A stretch of 64,000 nt of DNA from the NCBI RefSeq assembly GCF_943373825.1, contig NZ_CALSBP010000002.1:1229501-1293500 (forward strand), read 5' to 3'. Source of the stretch: Aquimarina spinulae. GTDB taxonomy: Bacteria > Bacteroidota > Bacteroidia > Flavobacteriales > Flavobacteriaceae. The position numbers and the translations under genes are program-made. Shown in pieces: positions 1-8,691 of the stretch. Under the pieces are notes generated by a model that saw only the letters and a program-made list of their open reading frames with translations, was not told where the DNA came from and ran no database searches. Every line of letters begins with the position of its first letter. The first letter of the stretch is position 1.

Positions 1-63
1 AATTGAATTATTCAACAAACATAGATCTATCAAGGCTTACAAAAGCTCCATATTATATAATGG

Positions 64-97
64 GACTCATTTAACGCTATTGAGAGTCGTTTTTTAT
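64..97 (+). terminator. possible terminator of an upstream plus-strand gene
   Basis: GACTCA pairs with TGAGAGTC (one bulged A) and is followed by a run of six T on the plus strand. It overlaps the 3' end of the minus-strand AraC gene, so it would serve a convergent gene lying left of the window. The stem is short, so this is tentative. Confidence 0.3.
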
Positions 98-1210
98 TGA
101 CTTTTTATAATGTAAAGGAGTGATGCCTTTAATATTTTTAAAGACTCTGTTAAAAGTTGTTTTTGAATTAAAACCACACTCAAAAGACAAACCTAATAAG
201 GTTATATGATCATAATTACCACTATGTAGTTTTTCGATAATAGCATTTACACGATATTCATTTACAAAATCCGAGAAATTTTTATCCAAACCATCGTTTA
301 TTACTTTAGATAAAATATTGGGATGCATATTAAGATTTTCTGCTAAAGACTTTAATGTCAATTCTGAGTTAAGGTAAAAACGATTAGTTACCATTTGCTC
401 TTTTAACCAAGATGCTTTTTTGAAGATTTCTTCAGATGGCTTTTCTTTATCAATACTATTTTCTCTATTAGCCTCGAGTAAAATTACTTCTGGTCTTAAA
501 AAAGCTTCTGCACTAATCCAAATAGTGATAATAGACAGTACTACATAAATTGGGTAATAATCACTTATGCTTAACTGAAAATTAAATACTACATAATCAA
601 TAATAGTATAGGGTGTCCACAAAAACCAAAGTACAGCAAATACGATAATCAACCTATATAACCATCTTAAACTATATGCGTCATTATTACTGTAATTTTT
701 ATTTAACCATGTATGATAAGCTTTAATTTCTTTTAGGGCATATAAACAATAGGTTACTATAGAAATAATTGCAAAAAACTGAACGACAGGCATTAATTGA
801 AGGTAGGTATTCGTTTCTATACCAATAGTATTATTAACAAGTGCATCACGACTAATCATAAAATGTATCGCGAGTTCTATTACTAATGGCAAAAAATGAA
901 TGCTGTCTTTTTTAGAAAGACGATAACTAAAGTTGGTTATTTTTTTTACATATAAATATAATAATGGTCCAAGAGCTAAAGAGTAATTTAATGGTATTAA
1001 ATAAAAATGTGGTATATAATTAGTGATTTGAAAATCCAAACTCAATATCCAAATATTCCAAAAAACAATAATAAAAGTAACTAAGCCAAGTAGTACATTA
1101 GCTTTTTTATTTATCCGCTTAGTAAAAATTAGTAATAACCCAAATGTGATTCCTATACATATAGACGCTATTATAATAAGGTTGAAAATATTTAAATTGA
1201 ATTCGCACAT
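77..1210 (-). CDS. AraC family transcriptional regulator with N-terminal membrane domain
   Basis: A 377-residue protein. The first ~240 residues form about seven hydrophobic helices, and the C-terminal ~110 residues form an AraC/XylS double helix-turn-helix (LTLKSLAENLNMHPNILSKV, then a second helix pair ending in GFNSKTTFNRVFKNIKG and P-x-x-Y). This combination is a common Bacteroidota family in which a membrane sensor is fused to a DNA-binding domain, so it probably senses a membrane or envelope signal and acts at nearby promoters. The target is unknown. It is transcribed away from the three small genes to its right and no operon partner is visible. The fold is clear; the signal is not. Confidence 0.9.
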   Translation of the reverse strand: MCEFNLNIFNLIIIASICIGITFGLLLIFTKRINKKANVLLGLVTFIIVFWNIWILSLDFQITNYIPHFYLIPLNYSLALGPLLYLYVKKITNFSYRLSKKDSIHFLPLVIELAIHFMISRDALVNNTIGIETNTYLQLMPVVQFFAIISIVTYCLYALKEIKAYHTWLNKNYSNNDAYSLRWLYRLIIVFAVLWFLWTPYTIIDYVVFNFQLSISDYYPIYVVLSIITIWISAEAFLRPEVILLEANRENSIDKEKPSEEIFKKASWLKEQMVTNRFYLNSELTLKSLAENLNMHPNILSKVINDGLDKNFSDFVNEYRVNAIIEKLHSGNYDHITLLGLSFECGFNSKTTFNRVFKNIKGITPLHYKKSIKNDSQ

Positions 1211-1472
1211 TATTGTATTCTTCTTTTATAAAACTACCTATTTATAAGTGAATACGATTTTTTGCAGCAATGCTAATTCACTTTATTATAAGTGTATTCA
1301 GTATCTGTGATTATACTATTTTTAAAGGCTGTTTTTGGTAATGTTTTTAGTTTGTTTATGATGTTTCTTCAACTTGTTGTCGATATCTATTGCATGTTGC
1401 TTTCATAAAAATACAACAACCATTCGATTAAGCATCAAGCTGCTATGATCCCATATATTTTGTTGTCCTCGT

Positions 1473-1940
1473 TTATTTTTCAAAATTATCTCCGTCAAAA
1501 TATAGATTTGAATTGCCTAATTCTTTCCAAGCTTTTTCACTAAACCCTCCACAATAGTTGAGTTCGGGATTAAAGCAATCTTCAGTATTGGGATCTAAAT
1601 TTAAAGTTTCATAATTATAAGTGTTTTGCCCTAGATACATATCAGCTATTTTCAAATTTTCATTTTTTTGGGTCTTTTCAACGAAGAATTTTAAATCCCA
1701 TTCAAGCGATATTATTTCAATTTTTAAAGTGTTTTCCGTTTTTATATTTTCAACAATAATCTTTTTTGTTACCATTGGGTCAATTCCGAAAACAAAATGA
1801 GGAGTATAAACAATTTTTATCTTAATGTTTTCATCAAGATAAGAAGTTGCTCTTGTCTTCCACAAGAATTCTCTGCATAAGATAATCATGATAAGAAAGA
1901 CTATAACTATGGTTACTTTTCGTTTTGTGAAATATCTCAT
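1473..1940 (-). CDS. hypothetical single-pass membrane protein
   Basis: About 155 residues if translation starts at the internal ATG at 1940; the 19 extra codons upstream look non-coding. A basic N-terminus (MRYFTKRK) precedes one hydrophobic segment at about residues 9-21, and the rest is a beta-rich extracytoplasmic domain with two cysteines near the C-terminus (DCFNPELNYCGG). I do not recognise the family. It sits with two other small minus-strand membrane or secreted genes between accessory-type intergenic sequences, and may be an acquired gene. Confidence 0.6.
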   Translation of the reverse strand: MRYFTKRKVTIVIVFLIMIILCREFLWKTRATSYLDENIKIKIVYTPHFVFGIDPMVTKKIIVENIKTENTLKIEIISLEWDLKFFVEKTQKNENLKIADMYLGQNTYNYETLNLDPNTEDCFNPELNYCGGFSEKAWKELGNSNLYFDGDNFEK

Positions 1941-2085
1941 TTTGTTAATGTAGTACAAGGTCTCTTGTATGTTATGTTTGCTTCTCGAAGGGAGCATATA
2001 TAATATACAAATTATTGTGTGTAGTTCTCTTTATTTCAAACTAATCCGATCTTGAATTTCAATTTTTACAAATGTTCATTATCCT

Positions 2086-2337
2086 CTACTTTAAATTTCG
2101 CTCTTTTAAAAGGTTTTCAATTTCTCGTTTATTATATTTAGAATTATTTACCAATTTATATATCGCAAATAAAAGTATTAAAGTTAAGAAACCAAGATTA
2201 TTAACTGCAATGCTATAAATCAAAATCCCGATTAACACTCCAATTAATGTAGCATTTATAATTGCGGTTGATTTCATTTTTTTAGCCTCGTTTAAAAGTT
2301 CTTCATTAGTTAATCCTGACAGCTTTTTTTCTTTCAT
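2086..2337 (-). CDS. small two-helix membrane protein, Flavobacteria-type
   Basis: About 83 residues from the ATG at 2337. The open frame extends to 2406, but the extra 23 codons are unlike the family. A charged amphipathic N-terminus (KLSGLTNEELLNEAKKMKS) is followed by two close hydrophobic helices and a basic C-terminal tail ending KERNLK. This pattern recurs in many Flavobacteriaceae as a small conserved protein, sometimes labelled redox-active disulfide protein 2, although this copy has no cysteine pair. Its function is unknown. Confidence 0.6.
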   Translation of the reverse strand: MKEKKLSGLTNEELLNEAKKMKSTAIINATLIGVLIGILIYSIAVNNLGFLTLILLFAIYKLVNNSKYNKREIENLLKERNLK

Positions 2338-2475
2338 TTTGCGTTGTTTGATCTTTTCTGCGTATTGGTTGCTAACTTTTACTTTCTGCAAGCATTGCGC
2401 CCTCATAAAATATAGTAACCATGTGGTTCATCACTTAACTGCTATGATCACATATATGTTTTTGTAAATAGTTTT

Positions 2476-2943
2476 TTACATTTCATTCCAAATAATCTTA
2501 TAGTTTGAGAATTGAGTTTCAAACCGATCCTTTATGTTTTTTAAAGAAGAGTAATCCAAATTTTTATATTCAATTTCAATTCCGATTAAATGATCACTTA
2601 AGCACCAACCTTTACAAATTATGTTTTGGTTAGAATTAGTTGAATTTAGAATGATTTTTTCTCCATATTCATATCCATAATTCATTAAATCAAGCTTATT
2701 TAACGTTTTTTGAATTTTTAGTTTAACAGATTTTTCCTTTGAAAGTTGAACATTCTTAGGATTAATCTTAATAGGTTTTTGAACCTCAAAATCCAAATCA
2801 ACAATAGCATTTTGTACCTCAAAATAATACTCTTTTGACCAAGTATAATTTCTGTCATAAGTCATAAACTTATAAAATAAGACAACTCCCAAAATCATTA
2901 AGATTGGAAGTAGAATCAATCTATTTCGTATTTGTTTATTCAA
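2476..2943 (-). CDS. hypothetical membrane-anchored protein
   Basis: A 155-residue protein with one N-terminal membrane segment (about residues 8-27) and a soluble domain containing two close cysteines (ICKGWC). The family is not recognised. Its upstream spacer (2944-3052) carries, on the same strand, a variant of the module found before the accessory genes of the 43-59 kb region, so it is probably another accessory single-gene unit. Confidence 0.55.
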   Translation of the reverse strand: MNKQIRNRLILLPILMILGVVLFYKFMTYDRNYTWSKEYYFEVQNAIVDLDFEVQKPIKINPKNVQLSKEKSVKLKIQKTLNKLDLMNYGYEYGEKIILNSTNSNQNIICKGWCLSDHLIGIEIEYKNLDYSSLKNIKDRFETQFSNYKIIWNEM

Positions 2944-3052
2944 AATGTTAATTTTGAGTTATCTACAACAATGTTATATATGCAACAAAATGCATATACC
3001 TATTTGTACTTATTTCTACACGTTTGTAAACATTTGTTTTATCATGATACTA
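2944..3052 (-). repeat. cassette-type spacer module, inverted copy
   Basis: Read on the minus strand, this spacer has the same order of motifs as the spacer at 46.8-46.9 kb: an AAATG-TTTACAAACG stretch, AAATAAGTACAAA, a GGTATATGCAT/GCATATA hairpin and a final ATTGTTG just before the start codon of the 2476-2943 gene. It is the only copy near the left edge and lies in the opposite orientation to the 43-59 kb set. Confidence 0.5.
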
Positions 3053-3069
3053 TATAATAAAGGATTCGC

Positions 3070-5052
3070 TTACAAAAAGAAATTCCAAACCAGACCAAAG
3101 CGCAATACAGCATCACGTGTTGCATATCCCGGTGCAGAAAACTCGTTGTTCTGTCTAAAGGCTTCACCAAAATTTTCGACTTTAAAAAAGATTCTTGTCT
3201 GTCGTACTTTAGCATTAAAAAAGATATCAAACTGAGGGTAACCACCAATCTCTTCTGCATTTTGAACATAAAACTCGGACAACACAGGATCGTATGCATC
3301 TGCTTTATAGCTTGTAAAGTATTTAAAGGTGACTCCTGTTTGTAGATACAATGCTTTTTTAAACCAGTGATCGTGATAATACAAACTGTTTCTGGTGGTA
3401 ATTTCGGGTACATTATATATTTGATCTCCTCCCTGAATGTTTTGGTACATTACGGTATTATCAAGACCTAGTTTCCAGTATTTAAGTCCTTGTGTAAGTT
3501 TTACCTTCAATACATCAATACTTTCTGGAGCTTGTAGAGGTACAATTGCAGCATTAGCATCCTTTGTAAAATAGGTATATTTACTAATTGTAGCATAGCT
3601 CGCTTCTACTTCAGCAATTTTCTTAGCTTTGATATTAACCTGTATTTTTTGAGTTTCGGTATTATCAAAATTATTTTGCCAGTTATAGTTTACATAATCA
3701 CTTTGGTAAAGTAAAAAATTATAGTTGGGAGCAACAGATTTAGAGCTTATTTTGGCTCGGATACCATATTTCTCATTAAGGTCATATCCAGCACCTGCAT
3801 TAAAATAATTTCCTGTAAAATCACCAGAGACAATGTTCATTCCATCGGCAAACAGCTGAAATCCTTTATAGGTATTCTTATACTCACCTCCAACAGAATA
3901 TATATCTCCTTTAATACGGTTTGTTATATTTATTTGAGCGCCAGAGCTATTTACCTGATTTACAATTGCATTATACCCGTAGTTATAATTAGAGCTTCTG
4001 CCCAGTATACGCAGATTCCCCAACCACTTATTGGTAAAATCCACAAATACCTGGTTGCTAAAATCTTCTAAGGCTACATTATCTGAAATATTTGTAGCTA
4101 CATAGGATGCCCCCAAGAGATTATTAGGAGCAATTGCTGCCTGATCATATTTAAATCTCTTATCTGTAAGATCCATAATATGTCCTACAGACAAGGATGT
4201 AGAAGAACTATCTGTTTTTTTTAGTATTGCGTATTCGTGATTTAGATAAAATCGTTTTCCGAGCAATATACTTTCGGCATTTTGAAAATTAACAGATACC
4301 GAACCCCGATCTGCAAATTCGTCATCTTCTCCAACAAAATCGCCTGTACCCAAATACTGGTTTAATCCTTCTGCCGATAATCCTCCGTTTTCTTCATTAA
4401 GCAAATCTTGTGACACAAAATGTGTGCGTACTTTATATCGGTCATTTTTGGTCGAATAACTAGCTGTAGCTCTAAAATTACCAGTACTCGTTAAGGCATG
4501 TTGATATTTCCCCAAAGATCGCACACCTTTATAAGCGATCGAAAGATTAAGTCTTGGTGAAGTATTTACCGTAAAAAATGCATCTAATTGCTGCCCTTGT
4601 TCAAAGGTAGTTCTAAAATACAACTCTGTAAGCGGAGTGGGCACCTGGTAGTATCTTATATCTTCGGCTTCCATAAAATTGAAATGCCTGGCCCTGGCTC
4701 CCATAAGTGGTAATATATGGTCTCGCTCTTCTCGCTTTGCTAAACTATTATAGGTTTGCCCAACATTATGAATAGGAAGTAACTCAAAATCATCTCTACG
4801 CAGATAATTAAACTTATAATCCTTTCGTATCGTTAATGTCGTATCCTGATACGTTGTATCATTTTTTATCGTAATGATCTTATAGTCTGTAACCGGTGGC
4901 TTCTTTTTTTTAGTCTTTGGCTGCCTTAACGATTTTCTGGGTTCTTGAGATCCATCTCCTAGATTAGAATCACCTACTCTCTCCTGATCTCTTTGTGCCC
5001 ACATCATCGAAACCGATAACAGTGCAACTATAAATATTATGTTTTTTCTCAT
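3070..5052 (-). CDS. putative porin (Porin_10 family)
   Basis: About 660 residues from the ATG at 5052; a longer start at 5073 would precede the signal peptide. The protein has a signal peptide (about residues 1-19, ending MMWAQ), a lysine-rich linker near residues 45-55, then a long stretch of alternating beta strands with aromatic residues and a C-terminal WNFFL typical of outer-membrane barrels. This matches the Bacteroidota Porin_10 family in length and N-terminal pattern. It is likely an outer-membrane channel of unknown substrate. It diverges from rnhB, and no T9SS tail is present. Confidence 0.8.
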   Translation of the reverse strand: MRKNIIFIVALLSVSMMWAQRDQERVGDSNLGDGSQEPRKSLRQPKTKKKKPPVTDYKIITIKNDTTYQDTTLTIRKDYKFNYLRRDDFELLPIHNVGQTYNSLAKREERDHILPLMGARARHFNFMEAEDIRYYQVPTPLTELYFRTTFEQGQQLDAFFTVNTSPRLNLSIAYKGVRSLGKYQHALTSTGNFRATASYSTKNDRYKVRTHFVSQDLLNEENGGLSAEGLNQYLGTGDFVGEDDEFADRGSVSVNFQNAESILLGKRFYLNHEYAILKKTDSSSTSLSVGHIMDLTDKRFKYDQAAIAPNNLLGASYVATNISDNVALEDFSNQVFVDFTNKWLGNLRILGRSSNYNYGYNAIVNQVNSSGAQINITNRIKGDIYSVGGEYKNTYKGFQLFADGMNIVSGDFTGNYFNAGAGYDLNEKYGIRAKISSKSVAPNYNFLLYQSDYVNYNWQNNFDNTETQKIQVNIKAKKIAEVEASYATISKYTYFTKDANAAIVPLQAPESIDVLKVKLTQGLKYWKLGLDNTVMYQNIQGGDQIYNVPEITTRNSLYYHDHWFKKALYLQTGVTFKYFTSYKADAYDPVLSEFYVQNAEEIGGYPQFDIFFNAKVRQTRIFFKVENFGEAFRQNNEFSAPGYATRDAVLRFGLVWNFFL

Positions 5053-5154
5053 TAGAATGCTAAACTGTGGCAAAAATATACTTTTTTAACGAAAGTAAAT
5101 GATACTCATTGTTTGTTTAAATTAACTTTTTAGTCAATTTATAAAAATAGTTTT

Positions 5155-5182
5155 TTGGTATTCTATTCATACCGTATCTTCG
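5155..5182 (+). promoter_or_regulatory. candidate Bacteroidota promoter for rnhB
   Basis: TTG at 5155-5157 is followed after 17 nt by TATCTTCG (5175-5182), one mismatch from the TAnnTTTG box of the Bacteroidota sigma factor. It lies four bases before the rnhB ATG, so the mRNA would have almost no 5' leader. Confidence 0.5.
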
Positions 5183-5186
5183 TAAT

Positions 5187-5789
5187 ATGCTTACATTACA
5201 ATTAAATCCAGACATTCTCGAATGTGGTACCGATGAGGCAGGGCGAGGATGCCTGGCAGGTCCGGTCACAGCAGCTGCCGTAATCTTACCCGATGATTTC
5301 AATAATTCGATTCTTACTGATTCTAAACAACTTACCGAAGCCAAAAGAAATCTACTAAAACCTATAATAGAAGACTCCTCTTTGACCTACGGTGTTACAC
5401 ATATTTTTATGGAAGAGATTGATGAGATCAATATTTTAAATGCCTCTATTCTGGCTATGCAAAGATCGATAGCGCAATTACAACCTGAGCCAGAACACAT
5501 CATTGTAGACGGAAACAGGTTTAAGCCATATCATAATATACCCTATACTTGCGTTATAAAAGGAGACGGAAAATATTTAAATATTGCAGCAGCCTCTGTA
5601 TTGGCAAAAACATATCGTGATGAGTTTATGGAAAAAATACATGAAGAGTTCCCTATGTACAATTGGAAAAAGAATAAAGGATACCCAACAGTAGAACATC
5701 GGGATGCCATTCGTAAATATGGAATTACCAAATATCACAGGAAAAGCTTTAGGTTATTACCAGAACAACTTACACTAGATCTTAAATAG
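5187..5789 (+). CDS. rnhB: ribonuclease HII
   Basis: A 200-residue protein, the normal length for bacterial RNase HII. It cleaves RNA in RNA-DNA hybrids, including single embedded ribonucleotides, in a metal-dependent reaction. The catalytic acidic residues are visible: D16-E17 in GTDEAGRG, D108 in IIVDGNRF and D145 in KTYRDEF. The GRG motif and the tyrosine-containing C-terminal region are intact. It is divergent from the porin gene and 150 bp upstream of the next plus-strand lipoprotein gene. The start at 5187 fits the family N-terminus. Confidence 0.95.
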   Translation: MLTLQLNPDILECGTDEAGRGCLAGPVTAAAVILPDDFNNSILTDSKQLTEAKRNLLKPIIEDSSLTYGVTHIFMEEIDEINILNASILAMQRSIAQLQPEPEHIIVDGNRFKPYHNIPYTCVIKGDGKYLNIAAASVLAKTYRDEFMEKIHEEFPMYNWKKNKGYPTVEHRDAIRKYGITKYHRKSFRLLPEQLTLDLK

Positions 5790-5792
5790 TTA

Positions 5793-5800
5793 TATCTTTG
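5793..5800 (+). promoter_or_regulatory. TAnnTTTG box upstream of the lipoprotein gene
   Basis: An exact TATCTTTG lies just after the rnhB stop codon, about 140 nt before the ATG at 5939. No clear TTG is seen 17-23 nt upstream, so only the -7 element is supported. Confidence 0.35.
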
Positions 5801-5938
5801 AGGCTGAAGAAAGAGAAAATTTTAAAATATATTAAATTATATTTCGATCATTATATTAGACTTTATATTTTGCAAACCGGGAAACTGAAAATTTTTATTT
5901 TGACAACCAAATTCAGGAATACAAAACGCATTGGCATA

Positions 5939-8407
5939 ATGAAAAAGATAACTGCTGTTCTTTTAATTTTTATTGCTATTTCTTGCGAGGACACATCGAA
6001 AAAATCAAATTCTTTACTGGATCACATCCCAAGAGATACTCAAATTATTATAAAAATTAATGATCTTGAAGGTGCTGCCAGTAAATTAAGAGATAATAAT
6101 TTTATCAAAAACAATAGCCAGGTTGCTTTTTTTGAATACTTCAAAAACTTGTCTATTCTGGATCAAACTCATCAGACAGAAAGCATATTATGTTTCTCTC
6201 CATTGGGAAAAAACGATTATGAATATACTTATATTTCAAAATTCGACCCTGCTGTAATCAATACCGATTCGCTAAATACAAAGCAAATTGAAACAATAAA
6301 TTATTCTGAGAATACCATTTATAAGGTGACATCAAAGGGAGAGTCATTTTTTGCTACCCGACAGGATAGCCTGCTTATTGCCTCTTCTTCTCAATTATTG
6401 ATCGAAAATGCTATACGAATGCAAGCCGCTCCAATTCCTATTGATAAAGATTTACAAAAAGTATATGAAGTGTCTGGTACCGAAAACACATTATCTGTAC
6501 TGGTTAATGGAAAAAAATTACAAAACATTCACAATACATTACTGCCTAATACAGATCTCAAAAGCTTGCAAAATTTTAGCGGTTGGATATCAGCCGATGC
6601 TACTATAGGACAGGATGCAATGTATCTGGATGGTATTGCTATAGAAAAAGATTCACTATCCAGTACCATTGGGATTTTTGATAATACAATTGCCCAGGAA
6701 AATAAAATTTCAAAAGTGACACCTGTTACTGCAAGAGGTTTTATCTCTTATACTTACGATGACTTTGATGTATTGAAGAAAAATCTATCCGTAGCACAGG
6801 ATAGAGAATTAGAAGATATCCCTGGAGACCTTGACGATATATTATCAGGTGTTTCTGAAATCGGTATGATTTTTCTCGAAAAAGAAAATATATTAGTTCT
6901 AAACTCTCTTAATCCCGAAACGGCTCAGGAAAGTCTGGCAGGAGATAAAGTAGACACCTATAGAAATACACCGATATACAATTATAAAGGCTCCTCTGCT
7001 TTTTCGCAAATCCTTACTCCTTTGGTTACCGATTTTGACGCCAAGTTTTATTTTGTTCGGGATGATTTTATCATTTTTGGATCTTCTACAAGAGCTCTTA
7101 AAGATATTATTGCTAATATCCTGAATCAAACATTACTCTATGATCAAGAGTATTACAAAGCAACTGTAAAAGATTTATCCGACGAATCTTCGATATTAAT
7201 AGCAGGTACTATCAAAAACATAAAAGAATACATTTCTAAAAATGTTGAAGAAGAACATTCATCGCAATGGGAAGCACTTAAAAATAAAGGATATCAAATA
7301 GGAATTGTACAGGTTGTAAAAGAAAACGATTTTGCTCACGTGCATAGCATTTTACAAAAAAGCAGAGCTAAAGGTGCCGCTACATCTGTCACTCAAACCG
7401 CGTCAACTACTCTGGAAAATAAGGTATTAACCAGGCCTGTTCTTGTTAAAAACCACAGAACCAAAGGTATGGATGTTGCAGTACAGGATATCGAAAACAA
7501 TGTATATCTAATTTCTGATAAAGGTGCTATTTTCTGGAAAAAACAAGTCGATGGTGAAATACTAGGCGATATTCAACAAATCGATATCTACAAAAATGGC
7601 AGATACCAACTATTATTTAATACTGCCAATACCTTATATCTGGTTGATCGCGATGGAAAAGATGTAAAACCGTATCCTAAGACATTTGAAAAACCAATTA
7701 CACAACCTCTTGCGTTATTTGATTATGACAAAAGCAAACGTTATCGTATTGTTATTACCCAGGGCAATGAAATAAAAATGTTTGATGCAGAGGCAAAAGC
7801 TGTAACCGGTTTTAGGTTTAAAAACACAGAAACAGATCTTATTTTACCGCCAAAACATATTAGAATCGGAACCAAAGATTATATTTTACTTTCTGAAAAA
7901 AATGGAACATTAACTATCCTAGATCGAATAGGTAAACCGCGAATTAATGTAAAAGAAAAAGTTGATTTTTCTAAAAATGAATGGTACCAATACCTGAACA
8001 AATTTACATCTACTACTAAAAGTGGAAAATTAATTCAAGTACAAAACGATGGTAATGCTGTAGAGCAAAATCTAAGTTTGCATGAGGATAATAGAATGGT
8101 AGCTACCAATAAAACCCTGGTTACTTTTTCTGAAAATAAGCTTACTATAAAAGGTAAAACCCTTGAACTTGATTTTGGAGTGTATACAGAGCCTAAACTT
8201 TATTTTATCAATAATAAGATTTATGTTACCATTACAGATATACAAGCCAAAAAAGTATACTTATACGATAGCAATGCAGAGCTATTTCCTAATTTTCCGG
8301 TATATGGTAATTCTGTATTAAGTTTAGGGAATATGGATAAGGATCCTAATCTCGAATTTGTAGTTCAGGGAGAAGAAAATGGGGTACTTATCTACCAAAT
8401 AAATTAA
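5939..8407 (+). CDS. large lipoprotein with C-terminal beta-propeller-like repeats
   Basis: About 822 residues from the ATG at 5939, where a clear lipoprotein signal begins (MKKITAVLLIFIAISC, Cys 16). The longer open frame from 5798 adds 47 codons without a signal and is less likely. The N-terminal ~500 residues are mixed alpha/beta and resemble periplasmic DUF3352-like proteins (weak). From about residue 500 there are repeated blade-like units (NNVYLISDKGAIFWKK, NTLYLVDRDGKD, KDYILLSEKNGTLTILDR). The function is unknown; it is probably anchored in the cell envelope. It is followed by a long AT-rich hairpin. Confidence 0.75.
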   Translation: MKKITAVLLIFIAISCEDTSKKSNSLLDHIPRDTQIIIKINDLEGAASKLRDNNFIKNNSQVAFFEYFKNLSILDQTHQTESILCFSPLGKNDYEYTYISKFDPAVINTDSLNTKQIETINYSENTIYKVTSKGESFFATRQDSLLIASSSQLLIENAIRMQAAPIPIDKDLQKVYEVSGTENTLSVLVNGKKLQNIHNTLLPNTDLKSLQNFSGWISADATIGQDAMYLDGIAIEKDSLSSTIGIFDNTIAQENKISKVTPVTARGFISYTYDDFDVLKKNLSVAQDRELEDIPGDLDDILSGVSEIGMIFLEKENILVLNSLNPETAQESLAGDKVDTYRNTPIYNYKGSSAFSQILTPLVTDFDAKFYFVRDDFIIFGSSTRALKDIIANILNQTLLYDQEYYKATVKDLSDESSILIAGTIKNIKEYISKNVEEEHSSQWEALKNKGYQIGIVQVVKENDFAHVHSILQKSRAKGAATSVTQTASTTLENKVLTRPVLVKNHRTKGMDVAVQDIENNVYLISDKGAIFWKKQVDGEILGDIQQIDIYKNGRYQLLFNTANTLYLVDRDGKDVKPYPKTFEKPITQPLALFDYDKSKRYRIVITQGNEIKMFDAEAKAVTGFRFKNTETDLILPPKHIRIGTKDYILLSEKNGTLTILDRIGKPRINVKEKVDFSKNEWYQYLNKFTSTTKSGKLIQVQNDGNAVEQNLSLHEDNRMVATNKTLVTFSENKLTIKGKTLELDFGVYTEPKLYFINNKIYVTITDIQAKKVYLYDSNAELFPNFPVYGNSVLSLGNMDKDPNLEFVVQGEENGVLIYQIN

Positions 8408-8426
8408 TCTATTGTTAAAAAACATC

Positions 8427-8470
8427 GATAAAAGAAAACTTGAAATTTAAATTTCATGTTTTCTTTTATC
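8427..8470 (+). terminator. long hairpin after the lipoprotein gene
   Basis: GATAAAAGAAAAC pairs with GTTTTCTTTTATC around an inner TGAAATTT/AAATTTCA palindrome, giving about 21 paired bases. There is no separate T-run after it, but the U-rich 3' arm could act as the terminator. Confidence 0.55.
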
Positions 8471-8691
8471 AGAACTCAATTCACACATAACTCCGTACTA
8501 CAGAGCATTTCCTTGCTTTTCACCTTACTACTTTAAGGAAATACATTCATACATATTATTTAACATTAATTTAAGATTTTGAGTCGGTTATTATTATTTT
8601 ATGTTAAATGTTATTTTACAAGTACTAAATTTCATGTTTAAGAGTTGTACAGCCAATGACATAGATTTACTAACACAAACCAAACTCAATT

